DNA of 64,000 nucleotides, taken from assembly GCF_029577735.1 (NCBI RefSeq), contig NZ_JARQTO010000004.1, forward strand, positions 1 through 64,000, read 5' to 3'. Within the stretch, counting starts at the first letter, position 1. Each line of letters begins with the position of its first letter. The notes beneath the pieces were generated by a model, which was given only the letters and a program-made list of their open reading frames with translations, searched no databases and was not told where the DNA came from. Origin of the DNA: Exercitatus varius. Lineage in GTDB: Bacteria; Pseudomonadota; Gammaproteobacteria; Enterobacterales; Pasteurellaceae. Positions 15,816 through 23,612 of this stretch are shown piece after piece. The position numbers were made by a program, and so were the translations under genes.

Positions 15816-17618
15816 TTATGCCAAGGTCATCACAACGTCGCCGACGGAGACGCTGTCGCCCGCTTTCACCTGAATACCGCGAACGGTACCGGCCTGCGCC
15901 GCTCTCACTTCCGTTTCCATTTTCATGGCTTCAAGAATAAACAACACATCGCCTTCCGCCACAGCCTGACCTTCGCTTGCCACCACTTTCCAGATATTAC
16001 CGGCCATTGGCGCGGTAACCGGAACACCACCCGCCGAAGAAGCCGGTACCGCAGCAGCCGGTGCGGCTTGTGGTGCCGCAGGTGCCGCTACCGATGCGAT
16101 GGCTGAAATATCACCGCCTTCGCTGACTTTTACCACAAAGGCTTTGCCTTCCACTTCAACGGTATAAACCGCAGAACCGGACTGCGCTTTCGGCGCCGCT
16201 TTTTCTTGCGTTTTTTGTACCGCACTTTCTGCGGTCGGTGCCGGTTCGAAGGCTGCCGGATTATTACGATTTTCTAAGAATTTCCAGGCGATTTGCGGGA
16301 ATAACGCCGCAATTAACGCATCATCCACGGTATTTTCCGCCAATTTCACGCCTTTTTCTTGCGCTTGGGCAATCACATCCGCTTCGATTTTCGCCATTTC
16401 CGGTTCAAGATGATCGGCCGGACGATCGGTCATCGGTTCCGCGCCTTCTAACACCCGCGCTTGTAACTCGGCATTAACCGGTGCCGGCGTTTTACCGTAT
16501 TCGCCTTTCAAGACGCCCGCGGTTTCTTTAGCGATAGTTTTATAACGTTCGCCCATCAATACGTTAATCACGGCCTGGGTTCCCACGATTTGCGAAGTCG
16601 GCGTAACCAACGGAATGTAACCTAAATCTTCACGGACGCGCGGAATTTCTTCCAATACTTGGTCAAGTTTATCCGATGCATTTTGTTGTCTGAGTTGATT
16701 TTCAAGATTGGTTAACATACCGCCCGGCACTTGCGCTACTAAAATACGGCTGTCTACGCCGCGTAACTGACCTTCGAATTTCGCATATTTTTTACGCACG
16801 TCACGGAAATAAGCGGCAATTTTTTCCAGCCGAGGAATATCTAATCCGGTGTCAAACGCCGTGCCTTGCAGAGTTGCGACAATGGCTTCCGTCGCCGGAT
16901 GACCGTAGGTGCCGGACATCGAGGAAATCGCCGTATCCACGCCGTCAACGCCCGCTTCAATCGCTTTCAGCAAGGCCATTTCTGACATACCGGTTGTGGC
17001 GTGGCAGTGCAAATGTAATTCCACGTCAAAACGTTTTTTGATTTCACCCACAAGTTCGGCGGCGGCCATCGGATTTAAAATGCCGGACATATCTTTGATA
17101 ACCAGACTGTCCACACCGATTTCCAATAATTGTTCGGTCGTGTCCAACCAGGTTTGTAACGTGTGAACCGGGCTGGTGGTATAACTTAACGTACCCTGTG
17201 CGTGGCCGCCTTGTTTTTTCACCGCCTGTAATGCGGCTTTCATATTGCGCGGGTCGTTTAACGCATCAAATACCCGGAAAACGTCCATGCCGTTTGCCAC
17301 GCAGCGTTCGACGAAACGATCCACCACGTCATCGGCATAATGACGATAACCTAATAAATTTTGGCCGCGTAATAACATTTGCAGAGGCGTTTTCGGACAG
17401 GCTTTTTTCAATTCGCGTAAACGCACCCAAGGATCTTCGCCTAAAAAACGGATGCAGCTATCGAATGTCGCGCCGCCCCAGGCTTCCAATGACCAATAAC
17501 CGATATTGTCCAATTCCGCCGCAATCGGCAACATATCATCAAGGCGCAAACGTGTTGCGAAAAGAGATTGGTGGGCATCACGAAGTACTAATTCGGTAAT
17601 TTTAATTTTTTTAGCCAT
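15816..17618 (-). CDS. oadA: Oxaloacetate decarboxylase, alpha subunit (biotin-containing)
   Basis: A 600-residue protein with an N-terminal carboxyltransferase TIM barrel (about 1-300; LRDAHQSLFATRLR binds metal and substrate, HCHATTGMSEMALLKAIEAG carries metal His residues), a conserved carboxylase middle domain, an Ala/Pro-rich linker (about 500-530) and a C-terminal biotinyl domain with EAMKMETE, the Lys being biotinylated. It transfers the carboxyl group of oxaloacetate to biotin, for release to CO2 by OadB with Na+ export. AGAAGGAAT precedes the start. An uptake sequence near 16219 encodes part of the linker region. Confidence 0.97.
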   Translation of the reverse strand: MAKKIKITELVLRDAHQSLFATRLRLDDMLPIAAELDNIGYWSLEAWGGATFDSCIRFLGEDPWVRLRELKKACPKTPLQMLLRGQNLLGYRHYADDVVDRFVERCVANGMDVFRVFDALNDPRNMKAALQAVKKQGGHAQGTLSYTTSPVHTLQTWLDTTEQLLEIGVDSLVIKDMSGILNPMAAAELVGEIKKRFDVELHLHCHATTGMSEMALLKAIEAGVDGVDTAISSMSGTYGHPATEAIVATLQGTAFDTGLDIPRLEKIAAYFRDVRKKYAKFEGQLRGVDSRILVAQVPGGMLTNLENQLRQQNASDKLDQVLEEIPRVREDLGYIPLVTPTSQIVGTQAVINVLMGERYKTIAKETAGVLKGEYGKTPAPVNAELQARVLEGAEPMTDRPADHLEPEMAKIEADVIAQAQEKGVKLAENTVDDALIAALFPQIAWKFLENRNNPAAFEPAPTAESAVQKTQEKAAPKAQSGSAVYTVEVEGKAFVVKVSEGGDISAIASVAAPAAPQAAPAAAVPASSAGGVPVTAPMAGNIWKVVASEGQAVAEGDVLFILEAMKMETEVRAAQAGTVRGIQVKAGDSVSVGDVVMTLA

Positions 17619-17637
17619 AATAAAAATTCCTTCTATT

Positions 17638-17904
17638 TTAATTTAAGCCTTGAGAACGGCGATGATGGGCGATAGCCGCCACGATGACGGGACGTAAACG
17701 TTCTAAATCGCTGACCGGCGCCGCAGAAAGTGCGGGCGAATTTTGCGAAGTTTTAGGTTGTTTAACGGGTTCGGGGAAAAAATGGTTTATGAGTTTTGAT
17801 ATCAGGCTGATTGCCCAAATTAAAATGAGCAAAAATACAATTACAAAACCCATACCCGAAAGCATCAGGTTAATCCCTTCACCAAAGAGTTCTGCTGGAG
17901 TCAT
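17638..17904 (-). CDS. oadG: Oxaloacetate decarboxylase, gamma subunit
   Basis: An 88-residue protein with one N-terminal membrane helix (about residues 14-36), a linker rich in Pro and Ser, and a C-terminal segment with AIAHHRR. OadG anchors the alpha and beta subunits and, through C-terminal His residues, binds zinc in related enzymes. AAAGGAC lies 8 bases before the ATG. First gene of the operon. The linker NSPALSA is encoded by an uptake sequence near 17728. Confidence 0.92.
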   Translation of the reverse strand: MTPAELFGEGINLMLSGMGFVIVFLLILIWAISLISKLINHFFPEPVKQPKTSQNSPALSAAPVSDLERLRPVIVAAIAHHRRSQGLN

Positions 17905-17946
17905 TGGTTAGTCCTTTTTTGTTAACAAAGAAACATCGATTTGCGC

Positions 17947-17989
17947 ATTCTAGCTATTATTGACCAGAAATGTTGTGATACAGATCAAA
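17947..17989 (-). promoter_or_regulatory. oadGAB promoter with FNR/CRP-type site at -41.5
   Basis: The palindrome GTGAT-ACAG-ATCAA (17975-17988) matches 9 of 10 bases of the FNR consensus TTGAT-N4-ATCAA and, widened to TGTGA-N6-TCAAA (17974-17989), also resembles a CRP site. On the minus strand TAGAAT (17947-17952, 5 of 6 matches to TATAAT) predicts a start at about 17940, which puts the centre of the palindrome at -41.5, the standard class II activator position. The leader would be 36 bases. Confidence 0.65.
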
Positions 17990-18015
17990 TTCTTAAAAAT
18001 TTCATTTTCACCCGA

Positions 18016-18049
18016 TTAAAAGGCGCGATAAATAACGCGCCTTTTAAAA
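18016..18049. terminator. Terminator downstream of the SLC13 transporter gene
   Basis: TTAAAAGGCGCG (18016-18027) and CGCGCCTTTTAA (18036-18047) form a perfect 12-bp stem with an 8-base loop, 10 bases beyond the minus-strand transporter stop. The A/T ends allow use in both directions. Confidence 0.85.
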
Positions 18050-18057
18050 TGCCATGC

Positions 18058-19335
18058 CTAGGATGGAAAAAACGGGAATAAAATCGGTAATAAAATCATA
18101 GCCGCCGCAATTGTCACAATAATGAGCGGCACCCCGGCCTTGGCATAATCCGCAAAACGGTAATGGCCGACAGAAAGAATCATAGTGTTTGCCGGCGTAC
18201 CGATTGGTGTCGCGAAGGCGCAGGACGAGCCCACCACAACCGCCATTAATACCGCTCTCGGATCCGCGCCCAGAGAATTGGCTATGGAAAGCCCGATTGG
18301 TGCAAGCAATGCGGCCGTTGCCGTATTGGACATAAAATTGGTCAGCAGACAGCTCAGCACCAAAATGGTAAACAGCAACAAATAGGAATTCGGATGAGCG
18401 CCTAACCAGCCGAGAATGGTATGGGCGATTTGTGCGCCCGCCCCGGTGGTTTGTAAAGCGTTTGCCAGGGCTAAAGTTCCGGCGAATAAAAACACAACCT
18501 GACTGTCAATGGCCTGATAAGCTTGTTTTTCCGTTATCACGCGCATAATCACCAGAATCAACGCGCCCACACAAGCGGACAAATACAATTTCACCCCGAT
18601 AAAATCTTCAAATACCATCGCCATCAGCGTTCCGATCAATACCGCCAGCGAAAGCCACTGTTTCCATTTCGGAATGTGGTTGTGATGGTTATGGTAAGCC
18701 TGATATTCTTCCTCATTCACATGCAGATTCAAATTGGAAGGCAATAAACGGTAACCGATAAATGCAAAATATAAAATACCGAAAACCAGAACGGGCAAAC
18801 CGATTTCACCGTACTCGAAGAAACCGAACTTTTCGCCGGTTTGTGATAAAACGCCCTGAACCACCAGATTATTCGGCGAACCGATAAGGGAAAGATTCCC
18901 GCCCAAGGTGGAGGCAAAGGCCATCGGCATTAATAAACGGGAACGGGCAAAATCCGATTTAGCCGAAATCCCCAGAATCACCGGAATCAGAATCGCTGCG
19001 GTACCGGTATTGGACAGCACGCCGGACATCACACCGGTAATCACCATTAAAACCACCATTAGTTTACGTTCGCTGGAAGCAAAACGGCTGACAATTCCGC
19101 CGATTTTGTTCGCCATGCTGGTTTCAAACAAGGCGCCGCCGATAACGAACATGGCAACGAATAAAATCACGTTGGTGTCCACAAATCCCATGAAAGCGTC
19201 CCGGGTCGGTAAAACGCCGGTTAAAGCCAAACCGACGCTGACAACCATTGCCGTCACGGCAAGAGGTAATTTCTCCCATGCGAACATGATGATCGCAAAA
19301 ACAAGGAAGCAAAGCGTAATAGCACTTGGGGTCAT
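18058..19335 (-). CDS. SLC13/DASS-family anion carrier
   Basis: A 425-residue inner-membrane protein with about 11 hydrophobic segments. The two SNT motifs that form Na+ and carboxylate sites in this family are visible as LSNTGTAAIL and MSNTATAALL, each followed by a Pro/Gly segment (SLIGSPNNLVV; FATPIGTPANTMIL). Members carry di- and tricarboxylates or sulfate. Between oadGAB and citC, and behind an FNR-type site, an organic acid such as citrate, fumarate or succinate is the likely substrate. The ATG at 19335 has GGAG five bases upstream; a TTG at 19353 is not used. Confidence 0.88.
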   Translation of the reverse strand: MTPSAITLCFLVFAIIMFAWEKLPLAVTAMVVSVGLALTGVLPTRDAFMGFVDTNVILFVAMFVIGGALFETSMANKIGGIVSRFASSERKLMVVLMVITGVMSGVLSNTGTAAILIPVILGISAKSDFARSRLLMPMAFASTLGGNLSLIGSPNNLVVQGVLSQTGEKFGFFEYGEIGLPVLVFGILYFAFIGYRLLPSNLNLHVNEEEYQAYHNHHNHIPKWKQWLSLAVLIGTLMAMVFEDFIGVKLYLSACVGALILVIMRVITEKQAYQAIDSQVVFLFAGTLALANALQTTGAGAQIAHTILGWLGAHPNSYLLLFTILVLSCLLTNFMSNTATAALLAPIGLSIANSLGADPRAVLMAVVVGSSCAFATPIGTPANTMILSVGHYRFADYAKAGVPLIIVTIAAAMILLPILFPFFPS

Positions 19336-19401
19336 AAAAACTCCGTCAGTCAAATTGTCTTATTGCTTAACTCATATATATCTTTATAAGAGATAAGCCT
19401 A

Positions 19402-19443
19402 ACAATACAGGCTTTACGTCTATTCTTTTTTGATCTACAACAA
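19402..19443 (-). promoter_or_regulatory. Candidate FNR-type promoter of the SLC13 carrier gene
   Basis: TTGAT-CTAC-AACAA (19430-19443) matches 9 of 10 bases of the FNR consensus. A -10 like TATTGT on the minus strand (19402-19407) predicts a start near 19395, which again puts the palindrome at -41.5. The -10 box is weak (4 of 6), so the geometry is suggestive only. Confidence 0.45.
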
Positions 19444-19554
19444 GTTTTGATGTGTTTTTTTCGTTTTATTCACATGCCTCGGCATTTAAAAAGTGCGGTC
19501 AAAATTGACGAAGTTTTTTGATGAAAATAAAAAAAATCCTTATTTATCATAAAG

Positions 19555-20604
19555 TTAGTGGGATACATCCGATGTTTGTTTAATGTTATCGATAATAGGC
19601 TTTGCCTCGTCGCTTGCTAAAAAACGCAAACTTGAAACGGGCAGCATGCTGTTCAATTTCTTCCAATCGTCACCCTTGATTGCCTGACGCACGGCGGAAG
19701 CGCTGATAATTTGCCCGTCAACGGCTTTTCGTTGCAACACGATGCATTCGATACCGGATTCGGGCAGTTGCCGCTGCATAATCCGATTATAAATATTGGT
19801 GACATGGCTGAAAGGTTCGTCGCCCACATAACGTCGCTGAATTCCCAGTTTTTGCGCAATTTTGACGAAAACATTCACATCTACCAGCGCATTGCTTTCG
19901 ATCACCGCATCATCGTCTTTCTGAAAATAACTCGGAAAAGTGGCGGAACTGATAATATAAGAACCGCTGTCGTGACAAATCACGTTCGGCAAATGCGCCA
20001 CGCCCGCCAGAATCAATTTTCTGCGCACGTCAAAGGGCACCAGGCTTTGATCCTCGCTCACCATAAACAAATGCACGATGTCATTTTCCGCCGCGGCTTT
20101 TTCCACCAAATACTGATGGCCCAAAGTAAAAGGATTGGCGTTCATCACAATGGCGGCAATCCGCTGTCCGGCCTGCGGTTCGGGCGATTCCTCGGCAAGT
20201 TTCCGCAAATAATCCGCAAAACCGTTACGACGGTTTTCCATAAACGCAATTTTGCCGTCTATGTTGACAATTTCATAAAAACTCAGACCGGAGAAAAATT
20301 TGGCCGCACAACTTTTGGTATACAGAAAAAGATGAAAACGACCGCGCTCAAACTGTTCGTTAATCAGATGGGTAACGATTTGATTCATCAATCCTTCGCC
20401 CTGATGCGCCGCCGATACCGCCAGGCACCGCAAACTGTCGGCAAACAAACTGCCGGTGGCGATAATGTTGCCCTCGTCATCGTACATGGCGCAGGTGTAA
20501 TCCAAATTCTGATCCCGCCGAATGCCTTCCTGCGCCAGTAATTGGTCGATTTCCGCCAGCTCTTTATGATTGGTCGGACTCACTTTGCCGATGTTATATG
20601 TCAT
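19555..20604 (-). CDS. citC: Citrate lyase ligase
   Basis: A 349-residue protein with an N-terminal GNAT-like domain (about 1-130, AVSAAHQGEGLMNQIV) and a C-terminal nucleotidyltransferase domain with NPFTLGHQYLVE, the HXGH-type ATP site. CitC acetylates the prosthetic group of citrate lyase, which activates the enzyme. In most bacteria citC begins a citCDEFXG operon; here its neighbours are an SLC13 carrier and a DUF5718-like gene, and the lyase genes citDEF are not in this window. Confidence 0.93.
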   Translation of the reverse strand: MTYNIGKVSPTNHKELAEIDQLLAQEGIRRDQNLDYTCAMYDDEGNIIATGSLFADSLRCLAVSAAHQGEGLMNQIVTHLINEQFERGRFHLFLYTKSCAAKFFSGLSFYEIVNIDGKIAFMENRRNGFADYLRKLAEESPEPQAGQRIAAIVMNANPFTLGHQYLVEKAAAENDIVHLFMVSEDQSLVPFDVRRKLILAGVAHLPNVICHDSGSYIISSATFPSYFQKDDDAVIESNALVDVNVFVKIAQKLGIQRRYVGDEPFSHVTNIYNRIMQRQLPESGIECIVLQRKAVDGQIISASAVRQAIKGDDWKKLNSMLPVSSLRFLASDEAKPIIDNIKQTSDVSH

Positions 20605-20633
20605 ATTTTCTCCGTCAAACAGATAAACGGCAC

Positions 20634-20729
20634 AAAAGTGCGGTCAAAAAAAGCAACGTTTTTTGAACGTTGGCTTTGCCAACGGTGGCGAAGCCATAAG
20701 TAATCGCACCGGCGATCACGCATAAAAAA
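20634..20729 (+). repeat. Uptake-sequence-linked repeat, copy 1
   Basis: A 96-bp element that begins with an extended uptake sequence (core 20635-20643, then A-run and T-run) and continues with three small hairpins: CGTTGGC/GCCAACG with loop TTT, TGGC/GCCA with loop GAA, and ATCGC/GCGAT with loop ACCG, ending in six A. It is identical at 94 of 96 positions to the inverted copy at 34440-34535. A second A-run/ACG/T-run block follows at 20724-20742. It fills the gap between citC and the DUF5718-like gene. Confidence 0.9.
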
Positions 20730-20740
20730 GCCACGTTTTT

Positions 20741-21577
20741 TTACACGACTTTTTGTATCAATGCGGAAATATCCGGTGCAAAGCATTCTTCTTTCGCCAT
20801 TTCCGCAATCTGTGCGTGATGGTATTTTTCGCCGTTGTAAACCGCCACTATACTGATGTCGCCCGGTTGTAAATAATGACTTTCGCCAAACGGCGTGTAA
20901 CGCGTGGCGCCGATACTGATGATGGCTTTAGCGGGATAATCCGCCTGCCGTAGCAAACGGGCGATATCGTTCATCGGGCCTTCGTCCGGTTGATTATTCA
21001 TGCGATCGACAATCCAATCCAGTAATTTTTGGTGAAAATAACTGTAACCCACGGCTTGGCTGTCCTGCCCGTATTCGTTCAATTTGCCGTCGCGTTTGTG
21101 GAAACAGGCAATGCGATAGGCGTCGATGTTGCCGCCGGCGGAAAATTTATCCAACGCAATCCGGGTGGCGGACAAACCTTTTGAATTCGCGCCCCAATTT
21201 TTCTTTTCGGAAATCTTACGGGCGTTAGGGCGGCGGATTGAACAATCGTTATAGGCGGCAAAATGAGTCGGATAAAGTGCGGTCACTTTTTGCCCCGAAT
21301 ATTTGACCTCGCAGATTAAGGCGATTTCCGGTTCGATTTGCAAATTATCGGCATCATTCGGGAAAGTTAAACGATCGGCGGAAACGGGATATATCGATAA
21401 AAACTGCATCGATTCATCCGGCTTTTCAGCAGGAACATAAAACGGAAAAATGGCTTTAGGCTGAACCTCTTCCTGAGTTTTGACATTCGCAAAATCCGCG
21501 GCTTCGCCGGCTTGTTCGAGGTGTCCGGCAAAATTGCCCGCCACGCCCAAACCGATAAATTTCTCATTGTTCATCAT
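20741..21577 (-). CDS. Conserved protein of unknown function (DUF5718-like)
   Basis: A 278-residue soluble protein, recognised tentatively as the DUF5718 family. The N-terminus FIGLGVAGNFAGHLEQAGEA is distinctive. PEIALICEVKY and ISIGATRYTPFGE recall the fumarylacetoacetate-hydrolase fold, but no catalytic residues can be assigned. AAAGGAAAAC precedes tandem ATG codons at the start. Its stop lies in the T-run at the edge of the repeat at 20634-20729. Same strand as citC, so co-transcription through the repeat is possible. Confidence 0.8.
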   Translation of the reverse strand: MMNNEKFIGLGVAGNFAGHLEQAGEAADFANVKTQEEVQPKAIFPFYVPAEKPDESMQFLSIYPVSADRLTFPNDADNLQIEPEIALICEVKYSGQKVTALYPTHFAAYNDCSIRRPNARKISEKKNWGANSKGLSATRIALDKFSAGGNIDAYRIACFHKRDGKLNEYGQDSQAVGYSYFHQKLLDWIVDRMNNQPDEGPMNDIARLLRQADYPAKAIISIGATRYTPFGESHYLQPGDISIVAVYNGEKYHHAQIAEMAKEECFAPDISALIQKVV

Positions 21578-21654
21578 TGTTTTCCTTTCGCTTAGAAATA
21601 TAGCCTACCATAGAACAAAGGCTTGGAATATCCAAGCCTTTTATCGTACGGAAA

Positions 21655-21984
21655 TTAATCCGCATTGGTCATTTCGTCCAGATTGTCACCCACGACGCCT
21701 GAGAGAGTATAAACACGTTTGGTCGTGCTGATGTGGGTGCGGTATTTATTCCAGGTCTTCTCAAAGAAAGTTTCCGGTTGACGTTCGCCTTTGCAGAAGG
21801 CCACAAATGCTTTTTCTTCGTCGGTTTTCGGTTTGCGTTCGCCGAGTTCCAACGCTTTAAACGCTTGACCGTATTGTTCCAACGCCTGAGATTCTCTGAT
21901 GGTATAATCACCGTGACGAGCAAAACCGCGCGGATAATTTTTATCATCGAAAAAACGACGTTCTACGCTAAAGCTTTCTGCCAT
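21655..21984 (-). CDS. maoP: MaoP (YifE, DUF413) chromosome organisation protein
   Basis: A 109-residue protein very similar to E. coli YifE/MaoP: AESFSVERRFFDDKNYPRGF and ARHGDYTIRESQALEQYG match the conserved start, and VAFCKGERQPET the middle. In E. coli MaoP works with the maoS site in organisation of the Ori macrodomain. The second of two nearby ATG codons was chosen because GAGG is 7 bases upstream and the family begins MAESF. It lies 13 bases downstream of dsbA on the same strand. Confidence 0.9.
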   Translation of the reverse strand: MAESFSVERRFFDDKNYPRGFARHGDYTIRESQALEQYGQAFKALELGERKPKTDEEKAFVAFCKGERQPETFFEKTWNKYRTHISTTKRVYTLSGVVGDNLDEMTNAD

Positions 21985-21997
21985 TTTCATTCCTCAC

Positions 21998-22615
21998 TTA
22001 CTTTTTTAATAATTCGATTGTTGTTTTTACGTAATCGCCCACAAAATCATCATGGGATAAACCTTCTGCGTTCACCCGGTATTTACCGTTAACGTAAAAA
22101 TCCGGTACGCCCTGCACTTTAAACTGTTCCGCCAGATTTTGTTGTTTTTTCACTAGCGCGTTGACGGCAAAACTGTTAATGCCGCCGTCGAATTGTTCCG
22201 CCGTGATGCCGTTATCGATGAATTTCTGACGAATATCATCCATTGAACGCAATGCGTTTGCCTGCGCACTTTCGAATAGCGCCCGTTTCACTTTACTTTC
22301 CGCACCCAACGCCATCGCCAATGCCCAGGCGCGAGTGAGATTTTCACCCTGCGGTCCTAAAAAATCGACGTGATATTGTTTGAATGAAGCGTCTTTCGGC
22401 AGGCCGGCTTTGATTTTTTCCGGAATTTTATAGGTCATTTCGAAACTGTAACAGTGCGGGCAATAAAATGAGAAAAATTCAATCACTTCCGGCTCAGAGG
22501 AAGGATTTTGCGCCACCGTAATATATTGTTCGCCCTCTTTTAATTCGGCGGCCTGAACATGCAATGACATCGCGGCGGTTGTCGCCGCAATTAAGGTAAA
22601 CAGCATTTTCTTCAT
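21998..22615 (-). CDS. dsbA: Thiol:disulfide interchange protein DsbA
   Basis: A 205-residue periplasmic protein with a signal peptide (about 1-22, cleaving after HVQA) and the thioredoxin-fold active site FYCPHCYSFE (Cys52 and Cys55). The cis-Pro is in VQGVPDFYVNGKY. It forms disulfide bonds in exported proteins and is reoxidised by DsbB. In Haemophilus dsbA (por) lies next to yihD and mobA, and the same order is kept here. It starts 10 bases after yihD. Confidence 0.96.
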   Translation of the reverse strand: MKKMLFTLIAATTAAMSLHVQAAELKEGEQYITVAQNPSSEPEVIEFFSFYCPHCYSFEMTYKIPEKIKAGLPKDASFKQYHVDFLGPQGENLTRAWALAMALGAESKVKRALFESAQANALRSMDDIRQKFIDNGITAEQFDGGINSFAVNALVKKQQNLAEQFKVQGVPDFYVNGKYRVNAEGLSHDDFVGDYVKTTIELLKK

Positions 22616-22625
22616 GAAAATATCC

Positions 22626-22895
22626 TTATTTAATAATACCGCGCGCTTTTAATAATGCGGTTTTAAAATCTTCTTCGTAATCTTTTTTAATGCCGGGAAT
22701 CGGTTCCAGCTTATCCGCATCACGCATTTTCAACTGATAAATAATGACTTCGTCCGACAACTCCGTTAACGGTTTATCAAATCCCGCTTCATCCGCGATG
22801 CTTTGCAAAATCTGCATTAAACTCATTTCCGGGTCTTTTTTAGACCAGTATGGCTGTAAAAGTTCCAAAACTTCATTCAGACGATGACATTTCAT
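22626..22895 (-). CDS. yihD: YihD family protein (DUF1040)
   Basis: An 89-residue protein matching E. coli YihD: KCHRLNEVLELLQPYW at the start, DEVIIYQLKMRDADKL in the middle and GIKKDYEEDFKTALLKARG at the end. Function unknown; in enterics it also precedes dsbA. The frame is open to 23027, but the ATG at 22895 has AAAGGAAATG upstream and matches the family. It diverges from mobA with 67 bases between. Confidence 0.92.
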   Translation of the reverse strand: MKCHRLNEVLELLQPYWSKKDPEMSLMQILQSIADEAGFDKPLTELSDEVIIYQLKMRDADKLEPIPGIKKDYEEDFKTALLKARGIIK

Positions 22896-22962
22896 AATCA
22901 TTTCCTTTAATATAAATAAGCTAGCGGTGCATAATACTTGAATTAGAGGCGAATGACAAACA

Positions 22963-23595
22963 ATGATGACAATAAGCGCGGTGATTTTAGCGGGCGGCTT
23001 GGCAAGACGCATGAACGGAGCGGACAAAGGCTTGCAAAAATTTCATGGAAAACCGCTGATTCAGCACGTAATTGAACGCTTACAACCGCAGATTTCCGAC
23101 ATATCCATTAATGCCAACCGTAATTTGGCGGACTATGAAAAATTCGGTTTGCCGGTTTTTTGCGATGAACTCGCCGATTATCAGGGCCCGTTAAGCGGCA
23201 TGCTGACGGGATTAAAAAAAGCCGGCACGGATTATGTGCTGTTCGTGCCTTGCGACTGCCCGTTTTTGCCGCTAAATTTGCTGGAAAAATTAAAAAGTGC
23301 GGTCAAAAAAAACGATGTTTTTTTGAACCTTGATTGCGAGGGCGGCTGCGAATCAGCGAGCAATCGCCGACAATCGGACGTTTTAGCGGCTTACGCCTGC
23401 GACGGCGAACAAAAACATCCCACTTTTTGTTTAATTTCTCGTCAATTATTGACCGCACTTGCGGAATATCTGGCCGCCGGCGAACGGCGCATGCTGCATT
23501 TTTTAAACCGCCAACATGCCGTCGCTGTGGACTTTTCCGAACAGAAACCGGCTTTTCGTAATTTTAATAGCCCGGAAGATTTACAATCCGCTTAA
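22963..23595 (+). CDS. mobA: Molybdenum cofactor guanylyltransferase MobA, with an inserted segment
   Basis: A 210-residue nucleotidyltransferase; E. coli MobA has 194. VILAGGLARRMNGADKG near the start is the GTP-binding motif, CDCPFLP the metal site, and CDGEQKHPTFCLISRQ with AGERRMLHFLNRQ the conserved C-terminal part. It attaches GMP to molybdopterin with MobB (5788). Between residues about 111 and 146 there are roughly 24 more residues than in E. coli MobA, beginning KSAVKKNDVFLN; the DNA there is an extended uptake sequence plus a diverged copy of the dispersed repeat (see 23293-23385). The frame and flanking motifs are intact, so the enzyme is probably active. Confidence 0.93.
   Translation: MMTISAVILAGGLARRMNGADKGLQKFHGKPLIQHVIERLQPQISDISINANRNLADYEKFGLPVFCDELADYQGPLSGMLTGLKKAGTDYVLFVPCDCPFLPLNLLEKLKSAVKKNDVFLNLDCEGGCESASNRRQSDVLAAYACDGEQKHPTFCLISRQLLTALAEYLAAGERRMLHFLNRQHAVAVDFSEQKPAFRNFNSPEDLQSA
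23293..23385 (+). repeat. Diverged uptake-sequence-linked repeat inside mobA
   Basis: An extended uptake sequence (23293-23324) followed by a tail with GAGCAATCGCCGACA, a motif shared with the copies at 32069-32166 and 33688-33786. The tail is bracketed by GATGTTTT and GACGTTTT. It is read in frame as part of MobA, matching the extra residues relative to E. coli MobA. Confidence 0.65.
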
Positions 23596-23612
23596 TCAAG
23601 AAGGAGTGCCTT

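Noticed and set aside
19711..20541. Plus-strand frame of 276 codons opposite citC
   Set aside because: Long but antisense to a clear CitC with intact motifs; His/Arg/Phe-rich translation typical of a shadow frame.
20601..20786. A minus-strand frame of 61 codons over repeat copy 1
   Set aside because: Almost the same peptide is produced by copy 2 at 34356-34565 because the DNA is a repeat; no ribosome binding site and it overlaps the ends of two real genes.
23293..23385. mobA insertion considered as a frameshift or assembly error
   Set aside because: The frame is continuous and conserved MobA motifs are intact on both sides; the same DNA family occurs elsewhere.
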